Shown piece after piece: positions 41,244 through 49,632 of a DNA stretch of 64,000 nucleotides. The translations under genes and the position numbers were made by a program. Under the pieces are notes generated by a model. It searched no databases and had not been told where the DNA came from. It saw only the letters and a program-made list of their open reading frames with translations. Position 1 is the first letter of the stretch; each line of letters begins with the position of its first letter. Location: assembly GCA_964396185.1 (NCBI GenBank), contig CAYNEI010000011.1, forward strand, positions 1 to 64,000, written 5' to 3'. The DNA comes from CAYNEI01 sp964396185. Lineage in GTDB: Archaea > Thermoplasmatota > SW-10-69-26.

Positions 41244-43100
41244 TTGAGGCGAGACGTGCTCGTATTGGCAGTTAGTGTTGCGCTCATGACCGCCGTTCTC
41301 CCACCCCTGGTGGATGCCCACGAGGGGCCCTACCCCATCGTGCTGGTCCACGGCTGGACAGGGAGCTCTGACTCCTGGCGCGAGATGCTCCCGCAGCTCG
41401 AGGCCCAGGGCTTGACCGTGCTCGACTTCGACACGAGCACCGCCGGCACCCAGGCGTTGAGCTACGCGCCCACCGGATCAGGCCAGCACATCCCGTTCCT
41501 GGCCAACCTGGCCGAGGACAAGATCCAGCAGGCGCTGATCGACAACGGGTACAGCGCGAGTCAGAAGGTCGACATCGTCGCCCACAGCATGGGTGGCCTG
41601 GTCGCGCGGTTCCTCGTCGAGCAGCCCGGCGCGGACGTCGATCACTACAGCGAGTCCTCCGGCTGGTACGGGGACGGCGTGGCCGACATCCGGACGGACT
41701 GGGCTGAGCGGGTGGACGATCTCATCATGCTCGGCACGCCCAACCACGGGACCTGGGAGGCCTGGGTCCCAGCCACCGTCGGGGGCTTCGGCGACTGGAA
41801 CCCAAGCGGCGGGGACATGCGTCCAGGCTCCACCTTCCTGGACGCCATGGGCTACAGCGAGCCCGCCGGTGAGACCTACCACGCCGTCGGCGGGGATCCG
41901 GCCTACCTGAACTTCCTGCAGTACGACTACGACGGGGACGGCGTGAGCCACGGCTTCGACGGTGTGGTGCCCGCCGAGTCCCCCTACCTCTCAGGCGCGA
42001 CCATGGACTTCACCGACGACCACCACTTCGGCCTGCGAACCTCGAATGCCGCCATCGACCTCGTCATCGAGCTGCTCGGCCAGACCAGCCAGGTCGACGG
42101 CGTCGGCGATGCCAACATCGCTGGCGACGCGGTGGTGCGGCTCGAGTACCTCGAGGTGGTCAACGACCACGACAGCGGCAGCGCGGGCGAGTACCTCATC
42201 GACGTCTACGTCGACCCCGACGGGACCGTGGGCTCGAGCGGCTACCAGCTGGTGGACACCATCGAGCACACCATCGATGGTCCCTTCACGACGAACTGGG
42301 GCGACGACGGACCGACGGCCGCAGCGATCAACGTCCCCGGCGATGCGCCCTCCGTGAGCGTCAAGATGGTCGTCAAGGAGGATGACACGAGCTGGGGTGG
42401 CGGTTACGAGGCGGTCTCGACTCACTACTTCGTCGATGCCATGCTCAGCGAGGACATCGATGGCCTCGACTACTACGAGGATCAGGCGGCTGATGCGGAG
42501 GGTGGCACCAACACGCTTCGCCTGAGTCTGAACGGGGTCACCGCCGATATCGAGCACACGCGCCAAGTCGAGCTGGGCTTCGATCGCTCCTACATCAAGG
42601 ACGACCACGACTGGGGCGAGGGGGAGGTCACGTTCGATCTCAACGCTGGCCGGCTCGCCTTCACCTCGGCCGTGGACCGAGGCGACATCGAGGGCGACCA
42701 CTTCGGCCGGGACTCTGGCGAATGGGTCGACATCGGGAGCCACGCCATGGACGGCGGCGCGGTGGAACCGGAGACGATCTGGAACGGGCGCATGCTTGAG
42801 GACGCCACGCTCCGGTTCGATGTGACCTACTGGGAGGACGACGGTGGCTGGAGCGCGGCCGACGGTGGGAACATGTACTACCTCGAGACCTCGCTCACGA
42901 ACATCGGCGAGGGACGCACGGACTACGCCGGCAGCTCGCTCCCCGACTACAACGCGTACATCTACGTGGTCAAGACCGATGACGCGGGGGTCGCGAGCAT
43001 GAGCGAGCCGCGCGAGCTCGACGCCGTGCTCAACCCGCTCAGCCTCGTGCCGAACGGGCCCGACGATCCGCCGGATGGCCCGCTGGATCCGACGGCGTGA
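41244..43100 (+). CDS. Secreted lipase/esterase-like alpha/beta hydrolase
   Basis: About 618 aa. Signal peptide (VLVLAVSVALMTAVLPPLVDA), then a PGAP1/lipase-type core: PIVLVHGWTGSSDSW with the oxyanion region, and the nucleophile serine in DIVAHSMGGLVARF, LGTPNHGT as in bacterial triacylglycerol lipases. Beyond about residue 270 it is a long acidic beta-rich region with many Asp/Gly-rich turns (DYDGDGVSH, VVNDHDSGSAG), likely calcium-stabilised. A TTG at 41244 is favoured by ggaggg 9 nt upstream; GTG 41256 and TTG 41211 are alternatives. Confidence 0.85.
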   Translation: MRRDVLVLAVSVALMTAVLPPLVDAHEGPYPIVLVHGWTGSSDSWREMLPQLEAQGLTVLDFDTSTAGTQALSYAPTGSGQHIPFLANLAEDKIQQALIDNGYSASQKVDIVAHSMGGLVARFLVEQPGADVDHYSESSGWYGDGVADIRTDWAERVDDLIMLGTPNHGTWEAWVPATVGGFGDWNPSGGDMRPGSTFLDAMGYSEPAGETYHAVGGDPAYLNFLQYDYDGDGVSHGFDGVVPAESPYLSGATMDFTDDHHFGLRTSNAAIDLVIELLGQTSQVDGVGDANIAGDAVVRLEYLEVVNDHDSGSAGEYLIDVYVDPDGTVGSSGYQLVDTIEHTIDGPFTTNWGDDGPTAAAINVPGDAPSVSVKMVVKEDDTSWGGGYEAVSTHYFVDAMLSEDIDGLDYYEDQAADAEGGTNTLRLSLNGVTADIEHTRQVELGFDRSYIKDDHDWGEGEVTFDLNAGRLAFTSAVDRGDIEGDHFGRDSGEWVDIGSHAMDGGAVEPETIWNGRMLEDATLRFDVTYWEDDGGWSAADGGNMYYLETSLTNIGEGRTDYAGSSLPDYNAYIYVVKTDDAGVASMSEPRELDAVLNPLSLVPNGPDDPPDGPLDPTA

Positions 43101-43365
43101 ACCGCGCCCCCCGGTTGCCCGGGGGTCAGGGATGCTGCCCTGACTCCCGAGCGCCTCGGCTGCCTGGCCCAGCTTGAGCCCGCGCCCGTTCGCCTCGTCC
43201 TGAAGATCCCGGTGCGAGCCATCCTGGCCAGCCCGGAGGTTCAGGGTAGGCGGGTCGAGGCTCGTCACCGCCGTTCCCGTTGACGTTCACCACGCCCGGG
43301 GTCCCCTCAGTCGTTCACGGCCGTTGGAAGGCAAGCTAGATAGCCGGTCCCGAGCCTCTCCGGCC

Positions 43366-44262
43366 ATGCGCTCGAGACCCGTCATCTTGTTCCTCGTCGT
43401 TGTACTCTCGCTACCTGTGGGTGGGCAGGCGGCCCACGAACCGTCGCCCGATCTCGAGGCCTCCAACCAGGAAGCGTTGGGTGATGCTGCCGTCACGCTC
43501 TCGATCTCGGTCGAGGGACCGACCCACTGTCTGCTGACCTTCGAGATGGCGGGCACCGAACCGGCCGACGGGATCATCTCGGAGCTCTACGTGCTCCAGG
43601 TGGACGACCAGGAGCCTGGATGGTACCTGTTCGAGCAGACCGATCTGTACCGGCTTAGTCAGGTGCACGCCCTGGACCAGGTGGACACCCGCCACCTCGT
43701 CGAGGACGACAGCCGCTGGTTCGTCTACCATGAGCTAGATCTCGAGATCGAGCGGACCGCCGAGCTGACCATCGCCGCCAGGAACCTGGAGCCCTGGGAC
43801 GAGGCGATCGCTGGACCTGGTGTGACCGCTGGGCTCAACAGCACCGCGATGACCGCGGACTGCGCCGGCCCAGCCACGGCGAGCTTGGAAGCGAGCCGTG
43901 CAGTCGAGCTGTTCACCCCGATGAACATGGGCGGTGGTGTGGGGGTCTCGAACCTCTTCCTGGGAGGTGTGCAAGTTGCCGACCACGCCGGTGGCGAGTT
44001 CACGGCATCGAAGGTCCGGCTGATGTCTGCTGCTGCCGAGGCCCAGGCAGGCGTGGTCACCTACGACCACCCAGACGGATCGAGCTCCTGGGCGCTCTCA
44101 CCAGCGACGACCGCGTTCGTGGACCTGGCCGGTGGACCGGGTGAACACAGGGTCACCGTGACTCGGGCCAGCGGAGGGGTCTTGGATACGTGGTGGGGTC
44201 TGCTCGCTGGCTACCACGAGGTCGAGGATCTCGACAGCCTCAGCGAGCTGCCGACGTTGTAG
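43366..44262 (+). CDS. Hypothetical secreted protein, 298 aa
   Basis: Signal peptide (SRPVILFLVVVLSLPVGGQAA) followed by a beta-rich acidic mature region (ISVEGPTHCLLTFEMAGTEP). Two cysteines (THCLL, ADCAG) may form a disulfide. No transmembrane anchor or lipobox; not recognised. The ATG at 43366 is supported by ctagatag (about 43336-43342) some 27 nt upstream. Its TAG stop begins the first copy of a 31-bp direct repeat. Confidence 0.75.
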   Translation: MRSRPVILFLVVVLSLPVGGQAAHEPSPDLEASNQEALGDAAVTLSISVEGPTHCLLTFEMAGTEPADGIISELYVLQVDDQEPGWYLFEQTDLYRLSQVHALDQVDTRHLVEDDSRWFVYHELDLEIERTAELTIAARNLEPWDEAIAGPGVTAGLNSTAMTADCAGPATASLEASRAVELFTPMNMGGGVGVSNLFLGGVQVADHAGGEFTASKVRLMSAAAEAQAGVVTYDHPDGSSSWALSPATTAFVDLAGGPGEHRVTVTRASGGVLDTWWGLLAGYHEVEDLDSLSELPTL

Positions 44263-44342
44263 CTGCGCGATCTGACGGTCCCCTGGGTTGTAGCTTGGAA
44301 GACCCATTGCGTAGGTGCGCGATCTGACGACCGCCTGGGTTG
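44260..44342 (+). repeat. Two 31-bp direct repeats starting at a stop codon
   Basis: Copy 1 (44260-44290) and copy 2 (44312-44342) share tgcgcgatctgacg and cctgggttg and differ at about four positions. Copy 1 includes the TAG of the upstream gene. No palindrome is obvious. The rest of the gap to 44537 holds no gene I can support. Confidence 0.55.
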
Positions 44343-44537
44343 CGGACCTACATCTTGCACTGATGCGCGCTTGCTTCCGGATGTGGCCATCCGGCCTGCC
44401 GGGGGCCTGGGTGGGAAGCCCAAGAGCCGGGGCCACGGCGCGTTGCAGGAGGGGAAGAGGGGCGCGCCGGGCCCACGGGAGGGCGGGATGCACCGCATCG
44501 GGTGGGGGTGGGAACTGTTGATCGAGAGATCGATGGC

Positions 44538-44801
44538 CTACTGGACGCAGTCCACGGGGTCGAGCACCGCCTGGACGGTGGCGGCTCGGTCGCCGATGGC
44601 AAGCAAGCTCATACCCGTGCCAACGGTGCTCGGGAACAGAGCGCCCTCGGTCGAGTACTCGAAGGTCCCGCAGGACCCGCAGGCGTAAACGTCGGCCGAC
44701 TCCTTGGTCGACCAGGCATGCACCCGGGGCACGGCACTACCGCAGCCCGGGCAGATGCCCTCCGTGTTCGTTCGTCCGCCGCGGATGAAGTTAGCGTACA
44801 T
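44538..44801 (-). CDS. Small zinc-ribbon protein, 87 aa
   Basis: Two CxxC pairs: ICPGCGSAVPRVHAW and YACGSCGTFEYS, about 21 residues apart, typical of a zinc ribbon. The C-terminal half is hydrophobic-polar mixed (LFPSTVGTGMSLLAIG). The start is placed at the ATG at 44801 (MYANFIRGGRTNTEG); a longer frame begins with GTG at 44861. No partner gene is apparent; function unknown. Confidence 0.6.
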   Translation of the reverse strand: MYANFIRGGRTNTEGICPGCGSAVPRVHAWSTKESADVYACGSCGTFEYSTEGALFPSTVGTGMSLLAIGDRAATVQAVLDPVDCVQ

Positions 44802-44995
44802 GGCGTCTCTCACCAAGCTCACCGAAGCCCGGGGTGGTATCAAGCCCTCAGACAGGGTCACCGAAACTACTCGGCCTTCAGGGGGACGGTCCCGAAATTG
44901 CCTCTTCTAAGCAGCTAAAGCACCGATCGACGGGTGCGGGCTGGAACGGGGCAGCCGCCAGCGCGGCAAGGTGTAAGGCTGAGACCATGACCCCG

Positions 44996-46189
44996 TCAGC
45001 CGATGACACCGCCCTCGAACATCTCCACGAGCCGCTTCTCAAGCAGCTCGGCTGGCGCATCCGGCAGGCTCATGAGCGTGGTCGTGCCCACCACACCCTT
45101 GCCGGAGCGCTTGGCGCTGATGAGCCCGTGGGCATCCAGGTCCTGGATGTACGTCCAGAACTGGGTGTGGCCTCTCGCACGCGCGCCCACCTCCTCGCAG
45201 GCAGCCTCGTAGGCCGACTCCACATCGCCTGTCTTGGCGTACGCGCCGCCGCGCTTGAGCACGCGGGCCAGGGCGAGCAGGACCAGAGCACGCTGCTGGT
45301 CGAGCTCGGCCAACCGCTCGTCGATGAGTACGGGGTGGATGTGGGCCTTGGCAGCGCGCACGTGTTCCGGGAGCACGTCCCCGCTGGAGCGCTCGTCTGC
45401 GGCTTGGCCGGCCTTGTGCAGGAGCTCGATGGCGAACCGGGCATCCCCCTGCTCGCCTGCCAGATCAGCCACCAGGTCGACGACCCCGTCCTGGACGACG
45501 TTGGGGTGGAAGGCCAGATCCACGCGCTGCTCGGCGATGGTGGCCAGTTGGTCGGCGGTGTAGGGCTGGAGCTTGAGCGTGTTGGTCTGCTTGAACGTGG
45601 ACCGGGTCCCATCGTCCATGTAGAGGCGCACGTCCTCCTGGCTGACCAGGATGAGCGAGACGCTGGCGGGGCCGAGCACGTCCTCCTCGTTGAACCGGGT
45701 GAGGTGGTAGATGAGATCCGAGCCCGCCCGCTTAAGGAGCACATCGCACTCGTCGAGCACGACGATGAGGTGGCTCTGCCGGCGCTTGAGCTGCTTGCCG
45801 AGTTGCTCGAGCATCTCGGTGGTGGAGAAGCCGCGGTCGGGGAAGGCGGGGTCGAAGTGGTTGATGACCTGGAGCAAGGCGGCCGGGGTCGTGGCCCGAC
45901 GCCGGCAGTTGACGTGCACGGTCTCAAGCTCGATGTCCCGGTCGTTGGCCGCCCGGCGGAAGTCCTGGCAGAAGCGTTTGGTCAACGCGGTCTTGCCCGT
46001 GCCCACAGGGCCGCGCACCAGCATGGTCTGTGGCGTGGCGTTCGTGAGGATGGAGCGCATGGCCAGGGTGAGCTCGCGGAACTGCTCCTCTCGGTGCGGG
46101 AGCTCGTCCGGGACGAAGGTGAAGGAGAGCTTGCTCTCGTCCTTGAACACGGATGGGCCGCGCAGGGTCTCCTCGATCACGTCCCGCAT
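44996..46189 (-). CDS. orc1: Orc1/Cdc6 replication initiator
   Basis: 397-aa AAA+ ATPase that binds archaeal replication origins. Walker A in VRGPVGTGKTALTKRF, Walker B in LIVVLDECDVLL, sensor 1 region SLILVSQEDV, and a C-terminal winged helix (TQFWTYIQDLDAHGLISAKR). Full-length family member. gacataaccg (minus strand, near 46216) lies ~27 nt upstream of the ATG, fitting a leaderless mRNA. Orc1/Cdc6 genes often sit beside the origin they recognise, but I could not identify ORB repeats in either flank. Confidence 0.92.
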   Translation of the reverse strand: MRDVIEETLRGPSVFKDESKLSFTFVPDELPHREEQFRELTLAMRSILTNATPQTMLVRGPVGTGKTALTKRFCQDFRRAANDRDIELETVHVNCRRRATTPAALLQVINHFDPAFPDRGFSTTEMLEQLGKQLKRRQSHLIVVLDECDVLLKRAGSDLIYHLTRFNEEDVLGPASVSLILVSQEDVRLYMDDGTRSTFKQTNTLKLQPYTADQLATIAEQRVDLAFHPNVVQDGVVDLVADLAGEQGDARFAIELLHKAGQAADERSSGDVLPEHVRAAKAHIHPVLIDERLAELDQQRALVLLALARVLKRGGAYAKTGDVESAYEAACEEVGARARGHTQFWTYIQDLDAHGLISAKRSGKGVVGTTTLMSLPDAPAELLEKRLVEMFEGGVIG

Positions 46190-46306
46190 GGGTGTGGCGT
46201 TAGGGCTGTCCTACGGTTATGTCTTCTCCGGCACGGATGCTGAATCGGTAGACGCTCCCGGGCGAAGCGGGGCCGATCGAGCGCCAGCGAAGGGGCCTCG
46301 TGAGGA

Positions 46307-46474
46307 TCAAACGCCAGCAGCGGTGGCGGAGCCACGAGCGCTGGAGGCGGTCAGGCTCTCCTCGTCGTAGAAGCAGGAGCCGCACATGAAGGCGCCGGAC
46401 CCGTCAGCGAGCAGGTACCAGACACCGGAGATCGGCTTCTCATCCTCACATGAACAGCAGATCCTGGTTTCCAT
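46307..46474 (-). CDS. Very small zinc-ribbon protein, 55 aa
   Basis: METRICCSCEDEKPISGVWY then AFMCGSCFYDEE: two CxxC pairs about 22 residues apart. The 40-residue upstream extension of this frame is Arg/Pro-rich and crosses the promoter cgttatctac (about 46507-46516, minus strand), so the ATG at 46474 is preferred, with a short leader. It lies between orc1 and the FG-GAP lipoproteins. Function unknown. Confidence 0.6.
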   Translation of the reverse strand: METRICCSCEDEKPISGVWYLLADGSGAFMCGSCFYDEESLTASSARGSATAAGV

Positions 46475-46640
46475 CAATGCGGCCTCACCCCTTCGACGGC
46501 CTGGGGGTAGATAACGGTTTTTCCCGCTCCCTCGGAACAGACTGGGGGACTGGCAGGGGAACTTTGAAACTAGACGAAGGGCCGAGGGCAAGGCTTGTCA
46601 ATGATGCGGTTCGGGTGGACGACGGCCCTGGGTGCCTGTA

Positions 46641-47413
46641 CGGTTCCGATACGGCTAAGGCCCGCCACGAGAAACCCCGCGCATGGCCGGGCAACCGACC
46701 AGGGCCCCCAACACGCCCCCCATCGCCCTGATCACCATCACCATCCTGCTCCTCACCCCACCCCTGGCCGGCTGCCTCGACACACCACCAAGCCCCCCCA
46801 ACACCAACGACACAACAGCCACCGAAACACCCAACCACCCCACCGAGCCCACCTGTCCGGGCATCACGCTCAACCAGACACCCACCCCCCAACAACCCTA
46901 CCCCCACATCACCACCCTCACCGCCTGCCAACCCCAAAACAACGACCTCTACGGCGAAGCCATCGCAGCCTCCGGCGACCTGCTCGTCATCGGCGCACCC
47001 AAAGCCGACCTCAACAAGACAGACATCGTGCTCTTCCCCGGCGCAGTCTACGTCTACCGCGCCAACACAACCGGCTGGCAACACGAAACCACCCTCACCG
47101 CACCCGACCCCACCACCCCCACCGGCTTCGGATCCGCCGTCGACACCGACGGAGAACGCATCATCGTAGGCGCACCCCACTGGCGCGGAGGCGACCACTG
47201 GTACGAAGGCAAAGCCTACATCTACACCCAACAAGACCAAGACTGGAGCCTGGAGACCAGCATCCACACCACCCGACCCGCCGACGACGCCAACTTCGCA
47301 AGCACTGTGGCCATCTTGAACGAGACCGCCTTCATCGGCCAACACGGCCGAGAAGAAGACGCCCCCGGCCGCGTGCAAATCCACGAACACAACGACACGA
47401 ACTGGACCCACAC
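46641..47413 (+). repeat. 773-bp identical module, copy 1
   Basis: Bases 46641-47413 appear identical to 48098-48870 (offset 1457 bp), covering the promoter, lipoprotein signal and N-terminal ~244 codons of two tandem genes. Identity begins in the shared promoter segment cggttccgatacggctaagg and stops inside codons for HTQTL. The module has a distinct C- and A-rich coding strand compared with surrounding genes. Confidence 0.85.
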
Positions 47414-48056
47414 GCAAACATTGACCAGCCCCCACGAAAACACGAGTGATGAGTTCGGCTTCGCATTTCACGCGACCCCCGGCTGGCTCTTCGTGGGCGC
47501 CCCGGGCGAGGAAGATGGCGATGGGAGGGTTTTCATCTTCGAACGCTCGGGGGATCGGTGGCTGGCGGCCGGCCAACTCCAACCCCCTGGCCCTGAGCCG
47601 GGAGGCGCATTCGGCGACGCGTTGGACCTTCACAAGGGCGTCCTTGCCGTAGGCGCACCCCTCGCTGGGGATGGAGACTTCCTGGAACGTGAGGGGAGGA
47701 TCCACCTCTTCGAAGAGCAGAACGAGAACTGGACGTATACTCACACCCTCACCGGCAGCCAGCTCGGGGCCGGGCAGCTTTTCGGAACCCAGGTCACTGT
47801 TGGCCACCAGCTGCTAGCCGCTGGCATCTCGACCGTCGACTCCCGTGGATACAATTCCGGCGCCGTCCTCCTATTCACCCAGGACGACCAAGCGGAATGG
47901 AGCACAGACTGGGCGTTCTACCCTCCCTACGAGACCGCCGAGCGTCGCGCGATGGGGTTCACGGTCGAACTCGTGGACGGCGCGCTCCTAGTGGGCGTGC
48001 CAGGCATGCCGGTCGGAAGCGACTTCCCAGGCAGCGTGCGGGTATACGGGCGCTAG
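46683..48056 (+). CDS. FG-GAP repeat lipoprotein A
   Basis: 457 aa. Signal peptide with lipobox LAGC (ITILLLTPPLAGCLD), a Thr/Pro-rich linker, then integrin-like FG-GAP beta-propeller repeats (YGEAIAASGDLLVIGAPK, FGSAVDTDGERIIVGAPHW, FGFAFHATPGWLFVGAPGEE, FGDALDLHKGVLAVGAPLAG), each followed by a YVY/YIY/FIF strand. Probably an extracellular binding protein. Residues 1-244 are identical in the tandem copy while most of the C-terminal half differs. ctaagg at 46654-46659 is 25 nt upstream of the ATG. Confidence 0.85.
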   Translation: MAGQPTRAPNTPPIALITITILLLTPPLAGCLDTPPSPPNTNDTTATETPNHPTEPTCPGITLNQTPTPQQPYPHITTLTACQPQNNDLYGEAIAASGDLLVIGAPKADLNKTDIVLFPGAVYVYRANTTGWQHETTLTAPDPTTPTGFGSAVDTDGERIIVGAPHWRGGDHWYEGKAYIYTQQDQDWSLETSIHTTRPADDANFASTVAILNETAFIGQHGREEDAPGRVQIHEHNDTNWTHTQTLTSPHENTSDEFGFAFHATPGWLFVGAPGEEDGDGRVFIFERSGDRWLAAGQLQPPGPEPGGAFGDALDLHKGVLAVGAPLAGDGDFLEREGRIHLFEEQNENWTYTHTLTGSQLGAGQLFGTQVTVGHQLLAAGISTVDSRGYNSGAVLLFTQDDQAEWSTDWAFYPPYETAERRAMGFTVELVDGALLVGVPGMPVGSDFPGSVRVYGR

Positions 48057-48097
48057 ATCACCCCGATGCTCCTGAACGGCCACCATGGATGGTCGTG

Positions 48098-48870
48098 CGG
48101 TTCCGATACGGCTAAGGCCCGCCACGAGAAACCCCGCGCATGGCCGGGCAACCGACCAGGGCCCCCAACACGCCCCCCATCGCCCTGATCACCATCACCA
48201 TCCTGCTCCTCACCCCACCCCTGGCCGGCTGCCTCGACACACCACCAAGCCCCCCCAACACCAACGACACAACAGCCACCGAAACACCCAACCACCCCAC
48301 CGAGCCCACCTGTCCGGGCATCACGCTCAACCAGACACCCACCCCCCAACAACCCTACCCCCACATCACCACCCTCACCGCCTGCCAACCCCAAAACAAC
48401 GACCTCTACGGCGAAGCCATCGCAGCCTCCGGCGACCTGCTCGTCATCGGCGCACCCAAAGCCGACCTCAACAAGACAGACATCGTGCTCTTCCCCGGCG
48501 CAGTCTACGTCTACCGCGCCAACACAACCGGCTGGCAACACGAAACCACCCTCACCGCACCCGACCCCACCACCCCCACCGGCTTCGGATCCGCCGTCGA
48601 CACCGACGGAGAACGCATCATCGTAGGCGCACCCCACTGGCGCGGAGGCGACCACTGGTACGAAGGCAAAGCCTACATCTACACCCAACAAGACCAAGAC
48701 TGGAGCCTGGAGACCAGCATCCACACCACCCGACCCGCCGACGACGCCAACTTCGCAAGCACTGTGGCCATCTTGAACGAGACCGCCTTCATCGGCCAAC
48801 ACGGCCGAGAAGAAGACGCCCCCGGCCGCGTGCAAATCCACGAACACAACGACACGAACTGGACCCACAC
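48098..48870 (+). repeat. 773-bp identical module, copy 2
   Basis: Second copy of the module at 46641-47413, again carrying promoter, signal peptide and N-terminal coding region. The flanking sequences before cggttccgat and after the last shared acac differ, so the boundaries are sharp. Confidence 0.85.
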
Positions 48871-49516
48871 ACAGACCCTGACGAGTGGTTCCCAGACCCG
48901 CATGGATGAACTCGGCGACGTCATCCACGTGACACCCGACCGCTTGTTCCTCGGCGCTCCCGGCGTACGCGACCATGAGGGAGCTGTCTACGTGTTCGAC
49001 CGCGGCCCCGACGGATGGGAACAGGCATCGGTCATCCGCTCCCCAACCCCCCAACCCATCGCTCGATTCGGCAGCGGCCTCTACACCCACCAGGGGGTGC
49101 TTGCCGTGGGAGCACCACTCGAGGGGGAAGGAGAATCCAGCATGGATCGAGGTGGTCGAATCCACCTCTTCGAAGAGCAGAACGGAACCTGGACCCACCT
49201 CGAAACCCTCACAGGCAACCCACCAGGCGCAGGTCAACTCTTCGGACGCCACGTGATCCTGGATGACAGCATCCTGGTCGCAGGGCTCTCGAGCGATGAC
49301 TCGCGCGGGTACAATTCGGGGGCCGTGTCCATTCTGACCAAAGATGCTCACACGGGCTGGCAGCTGGACTGGGCGTTGTACCCTCCCTACGAGACCGCCG
49401 AGCGTCGCACAATGGGGTTCACGACCGAGCTCGTGGACGGCGCGGTCCTGGTGGGCGTGCCAGGCATGCGTGTCGGAAGCGACTTCCCAGGCAGCGTGCG
49501 GGTTTACGGGCGGTAA
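48140..49516 (+). CDS. FG-GAP repeat lipoprotein B
   Basis: 458 aa, same architecture as lipoprotein A. After the identical N-terminal part the propeller blades differ (VIHVTPDRLFLGAPGVRDHE, FGSGLYTHQGVLAVGAPLEG), with only moderate similarity to A, then the last ~45 residues are again nearly identical (YPPYETAERR to SDFPGSVRVYGR). Same promoter (ctaagg at 48111-48116, ATG 48140). The pattern of identity, divergence and identity suggests gene conversion or module swapping. Located on the surface by its lipobox. Confidence 0.85.
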   Translation: MAGQPTRAPNTPPIALITITILLLTPPLAGCLDTPPSPPNTNDTTATETPNHPTEPTCPGITLNQTPTPQQPYPHITTLTACQPQNNDLYGEAIAASGDLLVIGAPKADLNKTDIVLFPGAVYVYRANTTGWQHETTLTAPDPTTPTGFGSAVDTDGERIIVGAPHWRGGDHWYEGKAYIYTQQDQDWSLETSIHTTRPADDANFASTVAILNETAFIGQHGREEDAPGRVQIHEHNDTNWTHTQTLTSGSQTRMDELGDVIHVTPDRLFLGAPGVRDHEGAVYVFDRGPDGWEQASVIRSPTPQPIARFGSGLYTHQGVLAVGAPLEGEGESSMDRGGRIHLFEEQNGTWTHLETLTGNPPGAGQLFGRHVILDDSILVAGLSSDDSRGYNSGAVSILTKDAHTGWQLDWALYPPYETAERRTMGFTTELVDGAVLVGVPGMRVGSDFPGSVRVYGR

Positions 49517-49632
49517 AGGCTTGTTGACGCAACCCTTACGTTCGAGCAGGTCGTCCTGCATCGAGCAGAGGAGGTACCATCGGGAGGTGGTCGAGACGTC
49601 CGCGCGAGGTTCAGCTGCGTCGATCGTTAGCA

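Noticed and set aside
41058..41351. Minus-strand ORF reading TKGTKHHEGHEE
   Set aside because: Product of the dispersed cacgaaggg repeat, a known source of spurious proteins; overlaps a promoter and the lipase start.
44802..44995. Replication origin next to orc1
   Set aside because: I looked for ORB-like repeats on both sides (also 46190-46640) and found no convincing inverted or repeated element.
46225..46300. tRNA-Leu-like stretch (tgctgaatcggtagacgct)
   Set aside because: It resembles a D-arm, but no acceptor pairing, anticodon stem or GTTCRA T-loop follows at the right distance.
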